Positions 63,804 to 64,000 of a stretch of DNA of 64,000 nt are shown here, piece after piece (position 1 is the first letter of the stretch; every line of letters begins with the position of its first letter). A program made the translations under genes and the position numbers. This DNA is from Pseudoalteromonas sp. SMS1 (GTDB lineage Bacteria > Pseudomonadota > Gammaproteobacteria > Enterobacterales > Alteromonadaceae), in assembly GCF_021530565.1 (NCBI RefSeq), contig NZ_JAKGBI010000013.1, positions 1-64,000 of the forward strand. Direction: 5' to 3'. The notes beneath the pieces were generated by a model. That model did no database searches and was not told the DNA's origin. It worked only from the letters and a program-made list of their open reading frames with translations.

Positions 63804-64000
63804 ATGCTTTCAATGCGTTGGTTTAGCACCATATTTATGATATGCCTTCTAACTGCCTGTGGCGGCGGAGGTTCAATCGAACGAGACTCCTCAGGGGACG
63901 GTGATACTGATACAGCAGAATATTCACTGGTACTCAGTCTTAATTCTCAAAGTGGTTCGTCAGAACTCAGTGTCGCGAACCCTATTCAGGTTCAGGCCAC
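63804..64000 (+). CDS. Lipoprotein, N-terminal part; cut by window end
   Basis: From ATG 63804, preceded by AGGGAGA, about 65 codons are visible. They give a signal peptide with lipobox LTAC-G, then a Gly-rich linker (CGGGGS), a Ser/Asp-rich stretch and SLVLSLNSQSGSSELSVANPIQVQA, which looks like the start of Ig-like/big-family beta repeats. It is probably a large surface lipoprotein. An ATG three codons later (63813) is an alternative start. Confidence 0.75.
   Translation, partial: MLSMRWFSTIFMICLLTACGGGGSIERDSSGDGDTDTAEYSLVLSLNSQSGSSELSVANPIQVQA

Noticed and set aside
1..64000. CRISPR array, insertion sequence or rRNA operon
   Set aside because: No regularly spaced short repeats, no transposase with inverted repeats and no rRNA sequence were seen on reading both strands.

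Overview
The window looks like a chromosomal segment of a marine gammaproteobacterium of the Alteromonadales, most likely Pseudoalteromonas-like. The reasons are the order of its housekeeping genes, a 180-kDa-class NAD-glutamate dehydrogenase, a fused RlmKL methylase, a lysine-riboswitch-controlled aspartokinase and many sodium-coupled transporters (NhaC, NhaD, NSS and dicarboxylate/amino-acid types). The genus is inferred from gene content only; no database search was possible.

Layout. (1) 1-10.3 kb is an accessory island downstream of two tandem, identical tRNA-Ser(TGA) genes. It holds a 5'-truncated large serine recombinase, a NERD nuclease-like gene broken by several lesions, and an intact, AT-rich three-gene operon: a ComEC-type metallo-beta-lactamase protein, a 1934-residue trypsin-like-protease/STAND-NTPase fusion, and an 89-residue protein. 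This matches the architecture I remember for AVAST type I (Avs1) anti-phage systems. (2) 10.4-19.2 kb is core: a small membrane protein, msrC, a small acidic protein, proQ, prc, an NhaC-type antiporter, pepN and a DUF2835 gene. (3) 19.2-26.4 kb is a four-gene envelope operon (DUF1302, DUF1329, YCF48-like, MMPL/RND) behind a strong promoter with an 18-bp perfect palindrome. (4) 26.6-39.2 kb is core: NAD-GDH, pyrD, zapC, rlmKL, a glutaredoxin-like gene, uup and a DUF3466 surface protein. (5) 39.3-46.4 kb is the envelope/competence block: DUF2062, comEC, msbA, lpxK, a ycaR-like gene, kdsB and a pseudouridine synthase. (6) 46.4-54.3 kb holds tcdA, csdA-csdE, a DUF4136 lipoprotein and an mksF-mksE-mksB condensin operon without the mksG/jetD nuclease. 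(7) 54.4-64 kb holds nhaD, a lysine riboswitch with lysC, a DUF924 gene, an NSS transporter, a D-2-hydroxyacid dehydrogenase, a glutathione peroxidase, a beta-hydroxyacid dehydrogenase, a DAACS symporter and the start of a lipoprotein gene cut by the window edge.

How the genes work together. The msbA-lpxK-ycaR-kdsB run makes and exports the lipid A/Kdo core. CsdA, CsdE and TcdA form the sulfur-transfer and ct6A tRNA-modification set. The pepN, pyrD-zapC-rlmL-uup, comEC-msbA-lpxK-ycaR-kdsB and condensin neighbourhood parallels the E. coli region pepN to mukFEB, and the MksFEB condensin sits near kdsB, about where E. coli has mukFEB. The island operon probably acts as a phage sensor and effector module. 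It stayed intact while its neighbours (recombinase, NERD gene) decayed.
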